From Thermotoga profunda AZM34c06 (GTDB lineage Bacteria; Thermotogota; Thermotogae; Thermotogales; DSM-5069), in the NCBI RefSeq assembly GCF_000828675.1, contig NZ_AP014510.1, positions 186,001-250,000 on the forward strand: 64,000 bases of DNA, written 5' to 3'. The position numbers and the translations under genes were made by a program. The notes beneath the pieces are model-generated. The model was given only the letters and a program-made list of their open reading frames with translations, was not told the DNA's origin and did no database searches. Numbering within the stretch: position 1 is the first letter of the stretch; each line of letters starts with the position of its first letter. Below are positions 1 to 10,641 of the stretch, piece after piece.

Positions 1-1
1 C

Positions 2-2584
2 CTTGGAACTCGGTATTTACCAGAACAAATCGAGAAAAAGTGGTATCAAAAGTGGGTACAAAAGGGATATTTCACTCCTAAGGGAAGTGGAGAACCGTTC
101 GTGGTCGTTATACCACCTCCAAATATAACAGGACGTATTCACATGGGACATGCACTCAACATAACTCTGCAAGATATCTTGGTGCGATACAAAAGAATGC
201 GTGGCTTTGACACTTTGTGGGTACCTGGTGAAGATCATGCCGGTATCGCGACGCAAAATGCCGTCGAAAGGTATATAGAAACTCAGGGTAAGAGGCGTGA
301 AGAGCTTGGAAGAGATAAATTTCTTGAGATAGTTTGGCAGTGGGCTCAAAAATACAGGTTTGAGATACGACAACAAATAGAAACCTTAGGTGCATCAGTT
401 GACTGGACAAGAGAAAGATTTACCTTAGATGAAGGACTCTCTAACGCAGTTAGAAAAGTGTTCGTTGAACTATACAGACAGGGATTTATCTACAAGGGCA
501 AATACATGGTGAATTGGTGCCCAAGGTGTAAGACGGTTTTGTCAGATGAAGAGGTTGAGCACGAAGAAAAAAAATCCAAACTTTACTATGTGAAATATCC
601 ATTTGTAGATGGTGATGGTTATATCGCGGTGGCAACTACAAGACCAGAAACAATGCTCGGAGATACGGCCGTCGCCGTCAATCCAAAGGACGATCGATAC
701 AGGAACATCGTTGGTAAGAAAGTAATCTTACCTTTGGTTAACAGGGAGATACCAATAATAGTCGACGAGTATGTTGATACGCAATTTGGTACCGGTGCTG
801 TCAAAATAACCCCATCCCACGATCCAAACGATTTCGAAGTTGCAAAAAGACACAATCTCCCATTTATCGATATATTTGATGACGAGGCAAGAGTAAATGA
901 AAACGGTGGAAAGTATAAAGGACTCGATCGCTACAAGGCAAGAGAAATCATTGTGAAAGATCTCGAAAATGAAGGCTATTTGATCAAAGTTGAAGATATA
1001 GACCATGCCGTTGGTCATTGCTATAGATGCGACAGAGAAATCGAACCAAGGGTTATGGATCAGTGGTTTGTGAGCATGAAGCCCTTGGCTCAAAAGGCAA
1101 TAGAAGCAGTCGAAACAGGACAAGTTCGATTTGTACCAGATAGATGGAAAAAGGTCTATTTACACTGGATGTACAATGTGCGAGATTGGTGTATAAGTAG
1201 ACAGCTCTGGTGGGGTCATAGAATACCGGTTTGGTATTGTGACGATTGTAACGAGATCATCGTTTCAGAAACCGATGTTGAAGAATGTCCAAAATGCCAT
1301 TCAAAGTCTATAAGACAAGATGAAGATGTCCTTGATACATGGTTTTCCTCGGCATTGTGGCCCTTCTCAACTCTCGGTTGGCCTGAAAAAACAAAAGATC
1401 TCGATAAGTACTACCCAACATCGGTTCTTGTAACAGGTTTTGATATCATCTTCTTCTGGGTTGCGAGAATGATCGTCATGGGATACCAATTTATGAACGA
1501 AAAACCATTCACGGATGTTTATATCCATCAATTAATAAGAGACAAGTACGGAAGAAAAATGAGTAAATCCCTTGGAAATGGTATAGATCCAATAGATATG
1601 TCCACAAAGTACGGTACCGATCCAGTGAGGTTCACATTGGCAATCCTTGCAGCTCAAGGTAGTGATATAAAACTCGACGAGAGATACTTTGACACATACA
1701 GAAAGTTCGCCAACAAGATCTGGAATGCAACCAGGTTTGCTCTTATCAACCTCGATGGTTATGAAAAAAAGCCGCTTGATAAACTTTCACTCTCAGATAA
1801 ATGGATCCTTTCAAGACTTCAAAGAACCATCTTGGCTGTTACGCAAGCCCTTGAAAATTACGAATTCAACATAGCCGCAAAATCTATTTATGAGTTTTTC
1901 TGGAATGAATTTTGTGATTGGTATATAGAATCGGCAAAACCAAGGTTAAACAACGAAGATAGAATCACAACTCAAAATGTCTTGGTGAAGGTACTCGACT
2001 CAAGTTTGAAATTGTTACATCCATTCATGCCGTTTTTAGCAGAAGAATTGTGGCAAAATCTTCCCATCGCAACAGAATCTATAACGATTGCACCATGGCC
2101 ACAAGTAGAAAATGCCCTTGTGAATGATCTTGCAGAGAAGAAATTCGAAATGATCATGCAAATCGTCAGGGGTATAAGAAATGTACGTGCAGAACTCGAT
2201 TTGGCATTAAAACAAAATACGTTGCTCTATGTACGTGGAAAGAATTTGTCTAAGGAAGAGGAATTCTTGATAAGTCATCTTGCAAATATTCAAAAAATTG
2301 AATATGTTGAAAAGAAACCAACTAACAGTGCAACGGCTTTTGTCAACGAGGAACTTCATGTATATTTAGATACAACCGGCGTTGATGTTCAAAAAGAGAT
2401 CAACAGGCTTGAAAAGAATATTGAAAAACTCTTCAACGAAAGAGAATGGTATATGAAAAAACTTTCAGACGAGAAATTTATGTCACATGCACTCGAAAGT
2501 GTAATAGAAGAAACACGTCAAAAACTTTCTCAAACCGAATCACGATTGAAGATCCTTCAACAAATATTGGGTGATCTGAAATGA
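2..2584 (+). CDS. valS: Valine--tRNA ligase (5' end cut by window)
   Basis: Class I aminoacyl-tRNA synthetase that charges tRNA-Val in the cytoplasm. The open frame runs in from the left edge and opens with residues typical of the ValRS N-terminus (LPEQIEKKWYQKW), so only the first few codons are missing. The HIGH motif reads HMGH (about 140-151), just after PPPNITG. The KMSKS motif is intact (about 1557-1571). Cys pairs (CPRC, CYRC, CDDC/CPKC) suggest zinc knuckles. The editing domain with TTRPETMLGDTAVAV lies between the two halves of the catalytic domain. The last roughly 70 residues form the ValRS C-terminal coiled coil. The stop overlaps the folC start (ATGA), so the two are translationally coupled. 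Confidence 0.97.
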   Translation, partial: LGTRYLPEQIEKKWYQKWVQKGYFTPKGSGEPFVVVIPPPNITGRIHMGHALNITLQDILVRYKRMRGFDTLWVPGEDHAGIATQNAVERYIETQGKRREELGRDKFLEIVWQWAQKYRFEIRQQIETLGASVDWTRERFTLDEGLSNAVRKVFVELYRQGFIYKGKYMVNWCPRCKTVLSDEEVEHEEKKSKLYYVKYPFVDGDGYIAVATTRPETMLGDTAVAVNPKDDRYRNIVGKKVILPLVNREIPIIVDEYVDTQFGTGAVKITPSHDPNDFEVAKRHNLPFIDIFDDEARVNENGGKYKGLDRYKAREIIVKDLENEGYLIKVEDIDHAVGHCYRCDREIEPRVMDQWFVSMKPLAQKAIEAVETGQVRFVPDRWKKVYLHWMYNVRDWCISRQLWWGHRIPVWYCDDCNEIIVSETDVEECPKCHSKSIRQDEDVLDTWFSSALWPFSTLGWPEKTKDLDKYYPTSVLVTGFDIIFFWVARMIVMGYQFMNEKPFTDVYIHQLIRDKYGRKMSKSLGNGIDPIDMSTKYGTDPVRFTLAILAAQGSDIKLDERYFDTYRKFANKIWNATRFALINLDGYEKKPLDKLSLSDKWILSRLQRTILAVTQALENYEFNIAAKSIYEFFWNEFCDWYIESAKPRLNNEDRITTQNVLVKVLDSSLKLLHPFMPFLAEELWQNLPIATESITIAPWPQVENALVNDLAEKKFEMIMQIVRGIRNVRAELDLALKQNTLLYVRGKNLSKEEEFLISHLANIQKIEYVEKKPTNSATAFVNEELHVYLDTTGVDVQKEINRLEKNIEKLFNEREWYMKKLSDEKFMSHALESVIEETRQKLSQTESRLKILQQILGDLK

Positions 2585-3903
2585 CCTATCTTCAAATGCT
2601 CGAATATCTTTATAACCAGAGACCATCGGGAAAGATAACATTGGGTCTGGATCGAATCAAACAATTGTGCAAAATGCTTCAAAATCCACAAGATAGCTTT
2701 CACAGTGCCCATATAACTGGTACAAATGGAAAAGGTTCTGTAACGCGTTTCTTGAGCTGGTTATTCATAGAGCATGGTTTGAAAACCGGGAGTTATTATT
2801 CTCCACATCTTTCAACTTTTAAAGAGAGAATATTGGTAGACGAGGAATTTGTTCCAGAACAGATGATCCTAAATGTATTCAACGATGTCCAAAAAATGGC
2901 TGTGCAGATGGATCAAATGGGAGAACAATTCAAGCCGAGTTTCTTTGAATTCACAACTGCAATGGCTTTTTTGATCTATAAAGAGATGAAAACTCAAGCC
3001 ACATCAATTGAAGTTGGACTTGGAGGAAGATTCGATGCGACGAATGTCCTAAGGCCAGAAGTGAGTGTTATAGTAACTGTAGACTATGATCACATGCACA
3101 TACTTGGTGATACACTCGAAAAGATCGCCTTCGAAAAGGCTGGAATAATAAAACAAGGAATACCCGTTGTTTGTGGTGAAAGTAAAAAGGAACCACTTGA
3201 TGTCATTGAGAAGACATGCGAGATGAACAAAAGCGATTTGTATTTGATTGGAAGAGATTTCTTTTACGATAACACAAAGCTTTCTCTGAATGACAATCAT
3301 TTTGACTTTCACGGAAAAAGAGAATTCAAAAACCTTAAAATCTCACTGAATGGAGAACATCAATTTTTGAATGCGTCCGTTGCGCTTCAAGCATTTCTTG
3401 TTTTTGCCGAAAGAATGAACTTGAAAGTAGAAGAAGCAGCGATCAGAAGGGCATTGGAAAAGGCAAAAATGCCCGGTAGATTTGAAGTCTTTGGCAAAAA
3501 TCCAACGGTGATCTTCGACGGTGCGCATAATCTACCGGCTGCAAGAGTATTGAGAAAAACGATTAGTGATTATCTTTCAAATGAAAAACTCGCCGCAATA
3601 ATTGGTATCGTTGATGATAAAGATAAAAGAGGTGTTTTGTCACAAATTGCACCACTTTTTGATAAAATAATTGTGACAAGACCATTCTCGCATAGAGCTC
3701 AGAATCCTCAGGAGACCTTCGAGATAGCAAAACAATTCAATGAGAATGTCGATTTTGAGATTGATCCTATAATGGCTTATGAAAAATTAAAACAAGAGGG
3801 ATATGAGACGATAATCATAACAGGATCACTGTATTTAGTTGGGTATCTGAGAGATTACATAACCGATGGGTCCCTTGAGCCTGAATGGTCTATTGTGAGA
3901 TGA
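2581..3903 (+). CDS. folC: Bifunctional folylpolyglutamate/dihydrofolate synthase
   Basis: Mur-ligase-type ATP-dependent enzyme that adds glutamate to folates. At 440 residues it has the usual family length. The P-loop is HITGTNGKGSVTRFLS near residue 44, the FolC/Mur signature. A later stretch EVGLGGRFDATNVL is the second FolC signature, and FDGAHN begins the C-terminal domain. The ATG overlaps the valS stop by 4 bases and the gene ends inside the ruvA start region. Whether it also makes dihydrofolate cannot be told from the sequence. Confidence 0.95.
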   Translation: MTYLQMLEYLYNQRPSGKITLGLDRIKQLCKMLQNPQDSFHSAHITGTNGKGSVTRFLSWLFIEHGLKTGSYYSPHLSTFKERILVDEEFVPEQMILNVFNDVQKMAVQMDQMGEQFKPSFFEFTTAMAFLIYKEMKTQATSIEVGLGGRFDATNVLRPEVSVIVTVDYDHMHILGDTLEKIAFEKAGIIKQGIPVVCGESKKEPLDVIEKTCEMNKSDLYLIGRDFFYDNTKLSLNDNHFDFHGKREFKNLKISLNGEHQFLNASVALQAFLVFAERMNLKVEEAAIRRALEKAKMPGRFEVFGKNPTVIFDGAHNLPAARVLRKTISDYLSNEKLAAIIGIVDDKDKRGVLSQIAPLFDKIIVTRPFSHRAQNPQETFEIAKQFNENVDFEIDPIMAYEKLKQEGYETIIITGSLYLVGYLRDYITDGSLEPEWSIVR

Positions 3904-4475
3904 TGAATTTGCTTGCGGCTGTAAAGGGACGAGTTTATGATAAAGAACCTGGCGGTTTGTTGTTAAAAGTTGGGGATTTCATTTTAAGAATTCTTTGTGA
4001 TAGTTCAACTATCGAAAAAACATTTCCAGGAGATGAGATTGAGCTTCATACGCACCTTGAGTTCAACCAGAATGAATTTATTTTGTATGGTTTTTCAACA
4101 AAAGAAAAGCTTTATGTCTTTGAGAAGATCCTAAAGGTGTCCAAAATAGGTCCCAAGACTGCGTTGAGAATCGTAGGATCATTAGAACCAGAGGAATTTG
4201 TGCATTTAGTGACCAGTCAAAATGTCGATAAATTATCCCAGATCCAAGGGGTTGGAAAGAAAACTGCAGAAAGATTGGTAGCAGAACTAAAGGATGAGAG
4301 TTTTGATATCCAAGCTAAATACTCGGCAGAGTTGTTTGATGCAATTGAAGCACTTGTAGCGCTTGGTTTCTCGAGGGCCGAATCGATTGATGTTGCAAGG
4401 GCTGTCTACTCGGGCAAGATGAGCACCGAGCAGATTGTAAAGGAGGCATTAAAGAGGCTCTCAAAGAAGGGATAG
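3903..4475 (+). CDS. ruvA: Holliday junction helicase subunit RuvA
   Basis: DNA-binding subunit that holds the Holliday junction for the RuvB motor. It has an N-terminal OB-fold (LLAAVKGRVYDKEPGG), two helix-hairpin-helix motifs (VSKIGPKTALRIVGSL and LSQIQGVGKKTAERLVAEL) and a C-terminal three-helix RuvB-contact domain (IEALVALGFSRAESI). An upstream ATG at 3885 is in frame. The adjacent ATGs at 3900/3903, which overlap the folC stop, give a protein of about 190 residues with the normal RuvA N-terminus, so I prefer those. No ruvB is in the window. Confidence 0.95.
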   Translation: MNLLAAVKGRVYDKEPGGLLLKVGDFILRILCDSSTIEKTFPGDEIELHTHLEFNQNEFILYGFSTKEKLYVFEKILKVSKIGPKTALRIVGSLEPEEFVHLVTSQNVDKLSQIQGVGKKTAERLVAELKDESFDIQAKYSAELFDAIEALVALGFSRAESIDVARAVYSGKMSTEQIVKEALKRLSKKG

Positions 4476-4479
4476 CCAT

Positions 4480-4959
4480 ATGGCAATTGAAGGTGTGCTG
4501 AACCCGACTTTGGGATATAAACTCGATCCAGGTGAACCTGGTTTACCATATTCGGCTCCAGCAAGCCGAAGTATTATTCGTGTACTCTCTCAAGAAATAA
4601 GTAATTGGCTTGCCTTTAAAAGAGAAGCTGAGAGAAATGGCGGAGTGATTATCCAGGGCGGAATAACGCTCGATCTGAGAAAACGTGGTTCTTTCATTGC
4701 CGCAATAGCCGGTAAGACTACGGCTTGGATATATTATCCCTCGCAGGAAAAACAACAAGTTTCCCAGGATAGTTACAAAGATCAAATACAAAACCAAATT
4801 CAAAAACTTGAATTCAGACTGAATTCAACGACAAACGAAGAAGAGAGGCAAAAACTCGAACAACAACTTGCTTTGTTGAAGATGATGTTGAACATGCCAG
4901 CTCAATTGCTCAGAGATCTTTTGATGCCACTTGGGATGTTCTTAGACGCTCTCGTCTGA
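4480..4959 (+). CDS. Conserved hypothetical protein
   Basis: A 159-residue protein I cannot assign. The N-terminal half has proline/glycine-rich stretches (NPTLGYKLDPGEPGLPY), then a region with likely beta strands (GGVIIQGGITLDLRKRGSFIAAIAG). The second half is a charged Q/E/K-rich coiled coil (about 95-130) ending in a hydrophobic helix. There is no signal peptide or clear membrane segment. It starts 4 bases after ruvA, so it belongs to the same operon. Its last 18 bases overlap the end of the convergent HD-GYP gene. Confidence 0.75.
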   Translation: MAIEGVLNPTLGYKLDPGEPGLPYSAPASRSIIRVLSQEISNWLAFKREAERNGGVIIQGGITLDLRKRGSFIAAIAGKTTAWIYYPSQEKQQVSQDSYKDQIQNQIQKLEFRLNSTTNEEERQKLEQQLALLKMMLNMPAQLLRDLLMPLGMFLDALV

Positions 4960-5808
4960 TGTTACTATCTCTACGAACAACTCTACCAATTTTGGGTCGA
5001 ACATCTTTCCACTTTGATCTTGAATCATTTTCAAAGCCTCGTCTTTTTTCTTAGGACCAATACCCCACTCAGAAGTCACAAAATGGGTGAGTTCATCGTA
5101 ATAATCGCATATGGCTATTATCCTGGCAAAGAGTGGTATTTCCTCGCCTTTCAATCCATCAGGGTAACCTTTGCCATCCCACCTTTCGTGGTGTGATCTC
5201 ACTATAGGCACAAGGTCCCACAAAAATTCGATCGTTGATAGATATATAGAACCCATAACCGTATGGTCCCTTGGCATGTCTTCAAGGAATCTTATTCTCG
5301 TTGGAGTGAACATCATCAATTGTTCGATACCTATTTTTCCAACATCATGCAACATACTCGCTTCAACCAAAAATGCCCGTTCTTTCTCAGAAAAGCCAAG
5401 TCCCTGTCCTATTTTATTTGCGAGTTTTGTAACCCGTTGTGAATGACTGAAGCCACCTTTATCTTCGACTTCCATGAGTACCACCATGGCTTGTAAAATC
5501 CCACTCACGACTCGCCGTGCCCATTTTGTACTGGTTAAACCTGATTTCGCACCATCTCTGTCGATATATGCCTTTGTAAAAGCCCAGACAGCCTGGTAAT
5601 TTTCATTTACTTTTTCAAATCTGCTGATCAAGCTATTTTGGCTATAAAACTCCGCGACATTTTCTTTGAACACTATCTGAAATGGCTCGGATTGTTTAAA
5701 AGAATCTGTCAAGATAAGTTGAGGAGAATCGCTCTCCTCAACTTGTTCCATCTTTTTGAAAAATTCTACTATCTTATCATCGACTTTACCAACAATTTCG
5801 ACTGTCAA
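4942..5808 (-). CDS. HD-GYP domain protein, probable cyclic-di-GMP phosphodiesterase
   Basis: The C-terminal two-thirds is an HD-GYP domain: HD in MLHDVGKIGI, a further His in the DHTVMGSIYL region, and the HHERWDGKGYPDGLKGEEIP signature. The family hydrolyses cyclic-di-GMP or related dinucleotides. The roughly 90-residue N-terminal part is unassigned and could be a sensory or partner domain. There is no membrane segment, so it should be cytoplasmic. The TTG start at 5808 follows GGAGGAG and lies 3 bases from the thrS stop, so it is coupled to thrS. Which dinucleotide it cuts is unknown. Confidence 0.88.
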   Translation of the reverse strand: MTVEIVGKVDDKIVEFFKKMEQVEESDSPQLILTDSFKQSEPFQIVFKENVAEFYSQNSLISRFEKVNENYQAVWAFTKAYIDRDGAKSGLTSTKWARRVVSGILQAMVVLMEVEDKGGFSHSQRVTKLANKIGQGLGFSEKERAFLVEASMLHDVGKIGIEQLMMFTPTRIRFLEDMPRDHTVMGSIYLSTIEFLWDLVPIVRSHHERWDGKGYPDGLKGEEIPLFARIIAICDYYDELTHFVTSEWGIGPKKKDEALKMIQDQSGKMFDPKLVELFVEIVTSDESV

Positions 5809-5810
5809 TT

Positions 5811-7736
5811 CTACTCCTCCATTAAGTTTTTCAACGAACGTGTCTTTATTTCCTTAAGAATTATATCAAGAACAGATTCCAAAGATTTTCCTGAAAATTC
5901 ACTTCCCTTTCTAATTCTGACAGAAACGGTCCCTGCTGTTTGTTCTTTGTCACCAACGATAAACATATAAGGAATTTTCATAGATTGAGCGTCCCTTATT
6001 TTGTAGCCAAGTGTCTCGCGTCTGAGGTCAACTTCTGCCCTGATGCCGTTTTGGACTAAAACACTTTTAACACTCTGAGCATATGAATGATGTCTGTCAG
6101 CGATCGGTATTATCATCACTTGAACAGGTGCAAGCCAGGTTGGAAATGCACCAGCATAATGCTCAATCAATATACCCAAAAACCTCTCGAGACTTCCATA
6201 GATCGCTCTATGTATCATAACCGGCTGACAGTAATTTCCATCGATATCTGTATAAACGAGTTCAAATCTTTGAGGCATTAGAAAATCAAGTTGAATAGTT
6301 GCACACTGCCATGTACGACCTATCGAATCTCTGATATGAAAGTCTATTTTTGGACCATAAAACGCGCCTTCACCTTCTTTAACAACGTATTTCAGTCCGA
6401 CAGAGTCCATGGCACATCTCAAAGCCTCGGTAGCTTTTTGCCAGGTCTGGACATCTCCCATGTGATTTTCCGGCATTGTACTCAATTCCGCTGAGTACTC
6501 AAAACCAAACGGCGAATAAATTCTGTGGACAAAATTTATCACACCGGCTATTTCTTGTTCAATTTGATCGGCTCGGCAGAATATATGGGCATCGTCCTGG
6601 GTAAAGCTCCTGACTCTGAACAGTCCGTGTAATACACCACTTCTTTCATATCTATGTACTCTACCAAATTCAAAAAATCTCAGTGGCAGGTCCTTATAAG
6701 AGACAGTTCTGTTTTTGTAGATGAGAATATGTCCCGGGCAATTCATTGGCTTGATCGCGAATTGTTGTTCTTCTTTACTTGTGAAATACATATTTTCTTT
6801 GTAATGATCCCAGTGGCCTGACATTCTCCAGAGTTTTTCACTCATCACAAGCGGAGTCATGACCTCTTCGTAACCAAATTCCCTGTGAAGTTGTCTCGAA
6901 AATTCCATCAATTCCCGTAGAATTGTAGTTCCATTTGGTGTAAAGATTGGCATTCCAGGAGCAACATCAAAATCGATGAAAAAGATACCAAGTGCGGGAC
7001 CGAGTTTTCTATGATCTCTTTTTTTCGCTTCTTCCAGAAAATTCAAGTATTTTTCAAGTTGTTCTCTATTGGCAAATGCTGTACCATAGATTCTTTGAAG
7101 CATTGGTCTTTTCTCATCGCCTCTCCAATAAGCCCCCGAAATCGATAGTAATTTGAAATGCTTCACCATGCCAGTAGATGGCAAATGTGGACCTCTGCAT
7201 AGATCTACAAAATCACCTTGTTTGAAGAGAGTAACTGTCTTTTCTTGAAGATCTTGTAAGAGTTCAACCTTGTATATCTGCCCTCTTTGTTTCATCAGAG
7301 AGATTGCTTCATCTTTACTCATTTCAATCCTTTCGATTTTGATGTCCTGATCTATTATCTTTCTCATTTCTTCTTCTATCTTGGGCAAATCTTCTTCAGC
7401 TATTTTTCCATTTAGAATCTCAAAGTCATAGTAAAATCCATTCTCAATAGTCGGTCCAATCCCAAGCCTGATGTTGTCTTTACCGTATATATTCATGACG
7501 GCTTGTGCCATAATATGGGACATGGTATGTCTGTAGACTTGCGGGGCAAGTTCATGATCGATCGTGATGAATTCAAATTCACCGTCTTCACAAATCGTCG
7601 ACCTCAAATCGACCAGTTGATCGTTGAAAAGACCGGCAATGATTTTCTCAGATGAATCCCTTGAAAGTTCATAAACACGAATTGGTTCATTAAAAACAAA
7701 CTCCCCATCATTCTTTATCTTTACCTTAAAAGACAC
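5811..7736 (-). CDS. thrS: Threonine--tRNA ligase
   Basis: Class II synthetase of 641 residues, full length. Order: N-terminal TGS domain, editing domain ([10 protein letters not shown] and a later Cys-His pair in [10 protein letters not shown]), catalytic core with motif 2 ([15 protein letters not shown]), zinc-ligand Cys in PMNCPGH, and a C-terminal anticodon-binding domain ([18 protein letters not shown]). The start is GTG at 7736 behind GGAGGTGA. The 91-base gap to the divergent SLBB gene is too short for a T-box leader, and none is visible. Confidence 0.97.
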   Translation of the reverse strand: MSFKVKIKNDGEFVFNEPIRVYELSRDSSEKIIAGLFNDQLVDLRSTICEDGEFEFITIDHELAPQVYRHTMSHIMAQAVMNIYGKDNIRLGIGPTIENGFYYDFEILNGKIAEEDLPKIEEEMRKIIDQDIKIERIEMSKDEAISLMKQRGQIYKVELLQDLQEKTVTLFKQGDFVDLCRGPHLPSTGMVKHFKLLSISGAYWRGDEKRPMLQRIYGTAFANREQLEKYLNFLEEAKKRDHRKLGPALGIFFIDFDVAPGMPIFTPNGTTILRELMEFSRQLHREFGYEEVMTPLVMSEKLWRMSGHWDHYKENMYFTSKEEQQFAIKPMNCPGHILIYKNRTVSYKDLPLRFFEFGRVHRYERSGVLHGLFRVRSFTQDDAHIFCRADQIEQEIAGVINFVHRIYSPFGFEYSAELSTMPENHMGDVQTWQKATEALRCAMDSVGLKYVVKEGEGAFYGPKIDFHIRDSIGRTWQCATIQLDFLMPQRFELVYTDIDGNYCQPVMIHRAIYGSLERFLGILIEHYAGAFPTWLAPVQVMIIPIADRHHSYAQSVKSVLVQNGIRAEVDLRRETLGYKIRDAQSMKIPYMFIVGDKEQTAGTVSVRIRKGSEFSGKSLESVLDIILKEIKTRSLKNLMEE

Positions 7737-7827
7737 AAAATCACCTCCGCAGTGCTTTTTTAAATATTACCATATTTTCGCGCTGAGTGTTATTATAAAA
7801 AGAGAAAACAAAGAATGAGGTGATCAG

Positions 7828-10641
7828 ATGAAAAAGATTATCTTGCTGATGGTCTTACTTTCATTGATGAGTTTAGTTTTTGCTGATTACACATTGAGAG
7901 TTGGTGACACAATCAGAATTGAAGTCTTTGGATATGATGAAATGACACGAGATTGTGTAGTGGATAGTGACGGATTTATTTCTTATGTAGGTGTTGGGAG
8001 AGTAAAAGTAGATGGAATGACTCTGGGTGAACTTGAAAAAATCGCCAGTGAAAGAATTGGAAAACTGATACCTAATCCTATTGTGAGTATCTCTTTGGTA
8101 TCTTATGCACCAAGATACATTTACATACAAGGTATTGTGAGTACAAGAATAGATATAGGTATAAAACCAACGACGCTCAGCCAAGTGATATCCATGGTGG
8201 GAGAGCAAAATGAAGGTTTTAGTGCTGAATTAATGGATCTGGAGAATATTAGGATAACACGTGGAAGGGAAAGTTTTTTGGTCAACCTCTCTTCTTTCTA
8301 TGAAGGTAAGTTGGATGCCGACATCCCAATACAGGAAAATGACATAATCTACATACCACAAAAAAGCCTCCTTGGATATGTAAAGGTACTTGGAGCTGTT
8401 AAAAATCCATCGGCATTTTCTTATACTAAAGGCCTTACGTTGACGGCTGCCATCTCTTTGGCGGGTGGTATCGTCACAGATGTCGGCGATCCTCAAAATA
8501 TCTATTTGACCAGAAATGGAGTAGTTCAAAGAGTGGACTTGGAAGAAATTCTGACCGGGAAAGCCGTAGATATCGAACTGAAACCCGGTGACCAAATCTA
8601 CATACCAAAACTCGATCTTAGGTATGCCTACATCGTGGGATTTGTGAATAACCCGGGTATATATGATTTTTTGAAGGATGAGCCGATCACTCTAAAAAGA
8701 TTAATTGCAAAAGCGGGTGGCATTGCAAACGATGTCAAGTATGTTGATAAAATTCTCGTCACTCAAAATGGTACTCAGAAAGAATATTCACCAACACTCT
8801 TGAGTGGTAACGATGACGTTTTATTAACGATTGGGAGTTATGTGAATGTCTTGAAAAAACCAGAGAGATTTGTCTACGTCATAGGTCAAGTAAGAAACCC
8901 AGGCAGGGTTGACTTTCAGCCTGAAGAAGAGATGAAGATGAATGTGGTGCTACCAAAAGTGGGTGGATATGATTCCGATCGAGTTGAAAAAGGTGGATTG
9001 ATCAAGATATACCGAGGTTCACAAATATTTGAGATCTCACCTAAGGAACTCAAAAACAAGGACTTTGATCTGATGGCAGGAGATCTCATCAGGGTTGAAT
9101 ATGAGGATTTCTATGTATATGTCATTGGAAATCTTTCGATCACTGGAAGGATGAGTCTTGAACCTGAAGAACCCAGAAAACTTTCAACGGTTATCAAGAA
9201 GATCGGACAGGTGGACGATAGAACCTTCGAGTCAGTTCAGCTGATTCAGAAAGAGAAGGTCACTAAATATGAAATCAAAGATATCATAAATTCAACTGTC
9301 GATGCCGATATCGATAATCAAAGTACAGTCATTTTTAATCCAAAACAAGGTAGGTACATCTATTTTGTTGGTGATCTGTCACAATTTGTGACCTTTGGTT
9401 CAGATGAAGAATTCACCCTCAAAAGGGCTTTGGCAAAAGTGAATCTCCAGACTTCATATATCCAAAGTATTGCAAAACTTGAAAACGATCAGGAAAGGAC
9501 CATCAATTTTGACCAAGACATCTCTCTGAATTCAGGTGAAATATACAAGATAATTCTCAAAAAGCCGATCAAAGTAACCGTATTTGGTAAGATAAGAACA
9601 CCAGGTCAAGTTGTGTTCGATGTAAATGAGGATGCAACACTCAAGAAAGCAATAGCAAAGTGTGGAGGTCTGATCACCGGCGCTGATCAATCCTATGTAT
9701 CTGATCAGGTGATCGTGTACTCATCAGGTGAAAGACATTCCTTCAGTGCAAAGGAAATCGAATCACAAGATATCCAATTCACTCTCAAAGATGGAGATTT
9801 CATATATGTAACCGAAAAGACCCCACATTATATCTTTGCTTTTGGCGATGCTGTGGTTAACAGGAAAATAGAACTTTCCCAGGGTGAGATATTCAAATTG
9901 TCGAACATACTCGGAAAGGTAAGTATAACCGCCGAAGTGCAAGCTGTTCAAGTGATTTTTCCAACGGGTGATGCAACATCTATACTAATAAAAGACGTTC
10001 AGCTTGGTAAGAAAGACCTTGAACTTGTCGATGGTGCCTCCTTGATATTTGAAAAAGATGTTAGAAATTATGTCTATGTTCTGGGTATGGTGAATAAACC
10101 AGGTGGTTATTATGTTGGAGACAGAGAATTGACATTACTTGAAGTCGTATCACTCGCTGGTGGAGTCAATGGCTGGGGTTCATACAACCAAATTGTATTG
10201 AAGAGGGGGAATGATAGTAAATCGATCGATATGTCAAATCCATTGATGTTGAATAACATAGTAGTCAAGGCGGGCGATGTAATCTATGTACCACCGATTG
10301 AGGCAAATATCGTCTATGTGCTTGGTCAAGTCTCAAGACCAGGTGTTGTGAAGATAGATCAGTATTCCACTGTTCTTGATGTGATAATGAAATGTGGCGG
10401 GTTCACCACAAGAGCCATAACATCAAAGGTATATGTATTCAAAGGTGGTCCGACGGGAGAGCCGATAGTCTGTGATCTGTCTGGTACCTTGAAAGGACGA
10501 CCAACTACAGGTAATCCGAACGTCTCACCAGGTGATGTTATCTTTGTACCAGATAACCCGCTGATGAGTATCGTAGACATGATACCGATTATCACAAGTA
10601 TTGTTGAATTAATAAGCGATGTTCAGGGGTTGATTCAATGA
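7828..10641 (+). CDS. Polysaccharide export protein with about ten SLBB repeats
   Basis: A 937-residue exported protein. A signal peptide (MKKIILLMVLLSLMSLVFA) without a lipobox Cys is followed by a Poly_export (Wza N-terminal) domain starting YTLRVGDTIRIEVFGYDE. Behind it, about ten SLBB-like units recur, each opening with a strand such as YVKVLGAVKNP, YVIGQVRNPG, VTVFGKIRTPG, YVLGMVNKPG and YVLGQVSRPG. Wza-type proteins form the outer-membrane channel for capsule or exopolysaccharide and usually have far fewer SLBB units. Here the extra units could span the wide periplasm under a toga, which is inference. No glycosyltransferase or Wzc kinase is adjacent. The start follows GAGGTGATC. The stop overlaps nagA. 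Confidence 0.85.
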   Translation: MKKIILLMVLLSLMSLVFADYTLRVGDTIRIEVFGYDEMTRDCVVDSDGFISYVGVGRVKVDGMTLGELEKIASERIGKLIPNPIVSISLVSYAPRYIYIQGIVSTRIDIGIKPTTLSQVISMVGEQNEGFSAELMDLENIRITRGRESFLVNLSSFYEGKLDADIPIQENDIIYIPQKSLLGYVKVLGAVKNPSAFSYTKGLTLTAAISLAGGIVTDVGDPQNIYLTRNGVVQRVDLEEILTGKAVDIELKPGDQIYIPKLDLRYAYIVGFVNNPGIYDFLKDEPITLKRLIAKAGGIANDVKYVDKILVTQNGTQKEYSPTLLSGNDDVLLTIGSYVNVLKKPERFVYVIGQVRNPGRVDFQPEEEMKMNVVLPKVGGYDSDRVEKGGLIKIYRGSQIFEISPKELKNKDFDLMAGDLIRVEYEDFYVYVIGNLSITGRMSLEPEEPRKLSTVIKKIGQVDDRTFESVQLIQKEKVTKYEIKDIINSTVDADIDNQSTVIFNPKQGRYIYFVGDLSQFVTFGSDEEFTLKRALAKVNLQTSYIQSIAKLENDQERTINFDQDISLNSGEIYKIILKKPIKVTVFGKIRTPGQVVFDVNEDATLKKAIAKCGGLITGADQSYVSDQVIVYSSGERHSFSAKEIESQDIQFTLKDGDFIYVTEKTPHYIFAFGDAVVNRKIELSQGEIFKLSNILGKVSITAEVQAVQVIFPTGDATSILIKDVQLGKKDLELVDGASLIFEKDVRNYVYVLGMVNKPGGYYVGDRELTLLEVVSLAGGVNGWGSYNQIVLKRGNDSKSIDMSNPLMLNNIVVKAGDVIYVPPIEANIVYVLGQVSRPGVVKIDQYSTVLDVIMKCGGFTTRAITSKVYVFKGGPTGEPIVCDLSGTLKGRPTTGNPNVSPGDVIFVPDNPLMSIVDMIPIITSIVELISDVQGLIQ

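Noticed and set aside
7737-7827. T-box or other leader riboswitch for thrS
   Set aside because: The divergent gap is 91 bases and shows no specifier or antiterminator stem.
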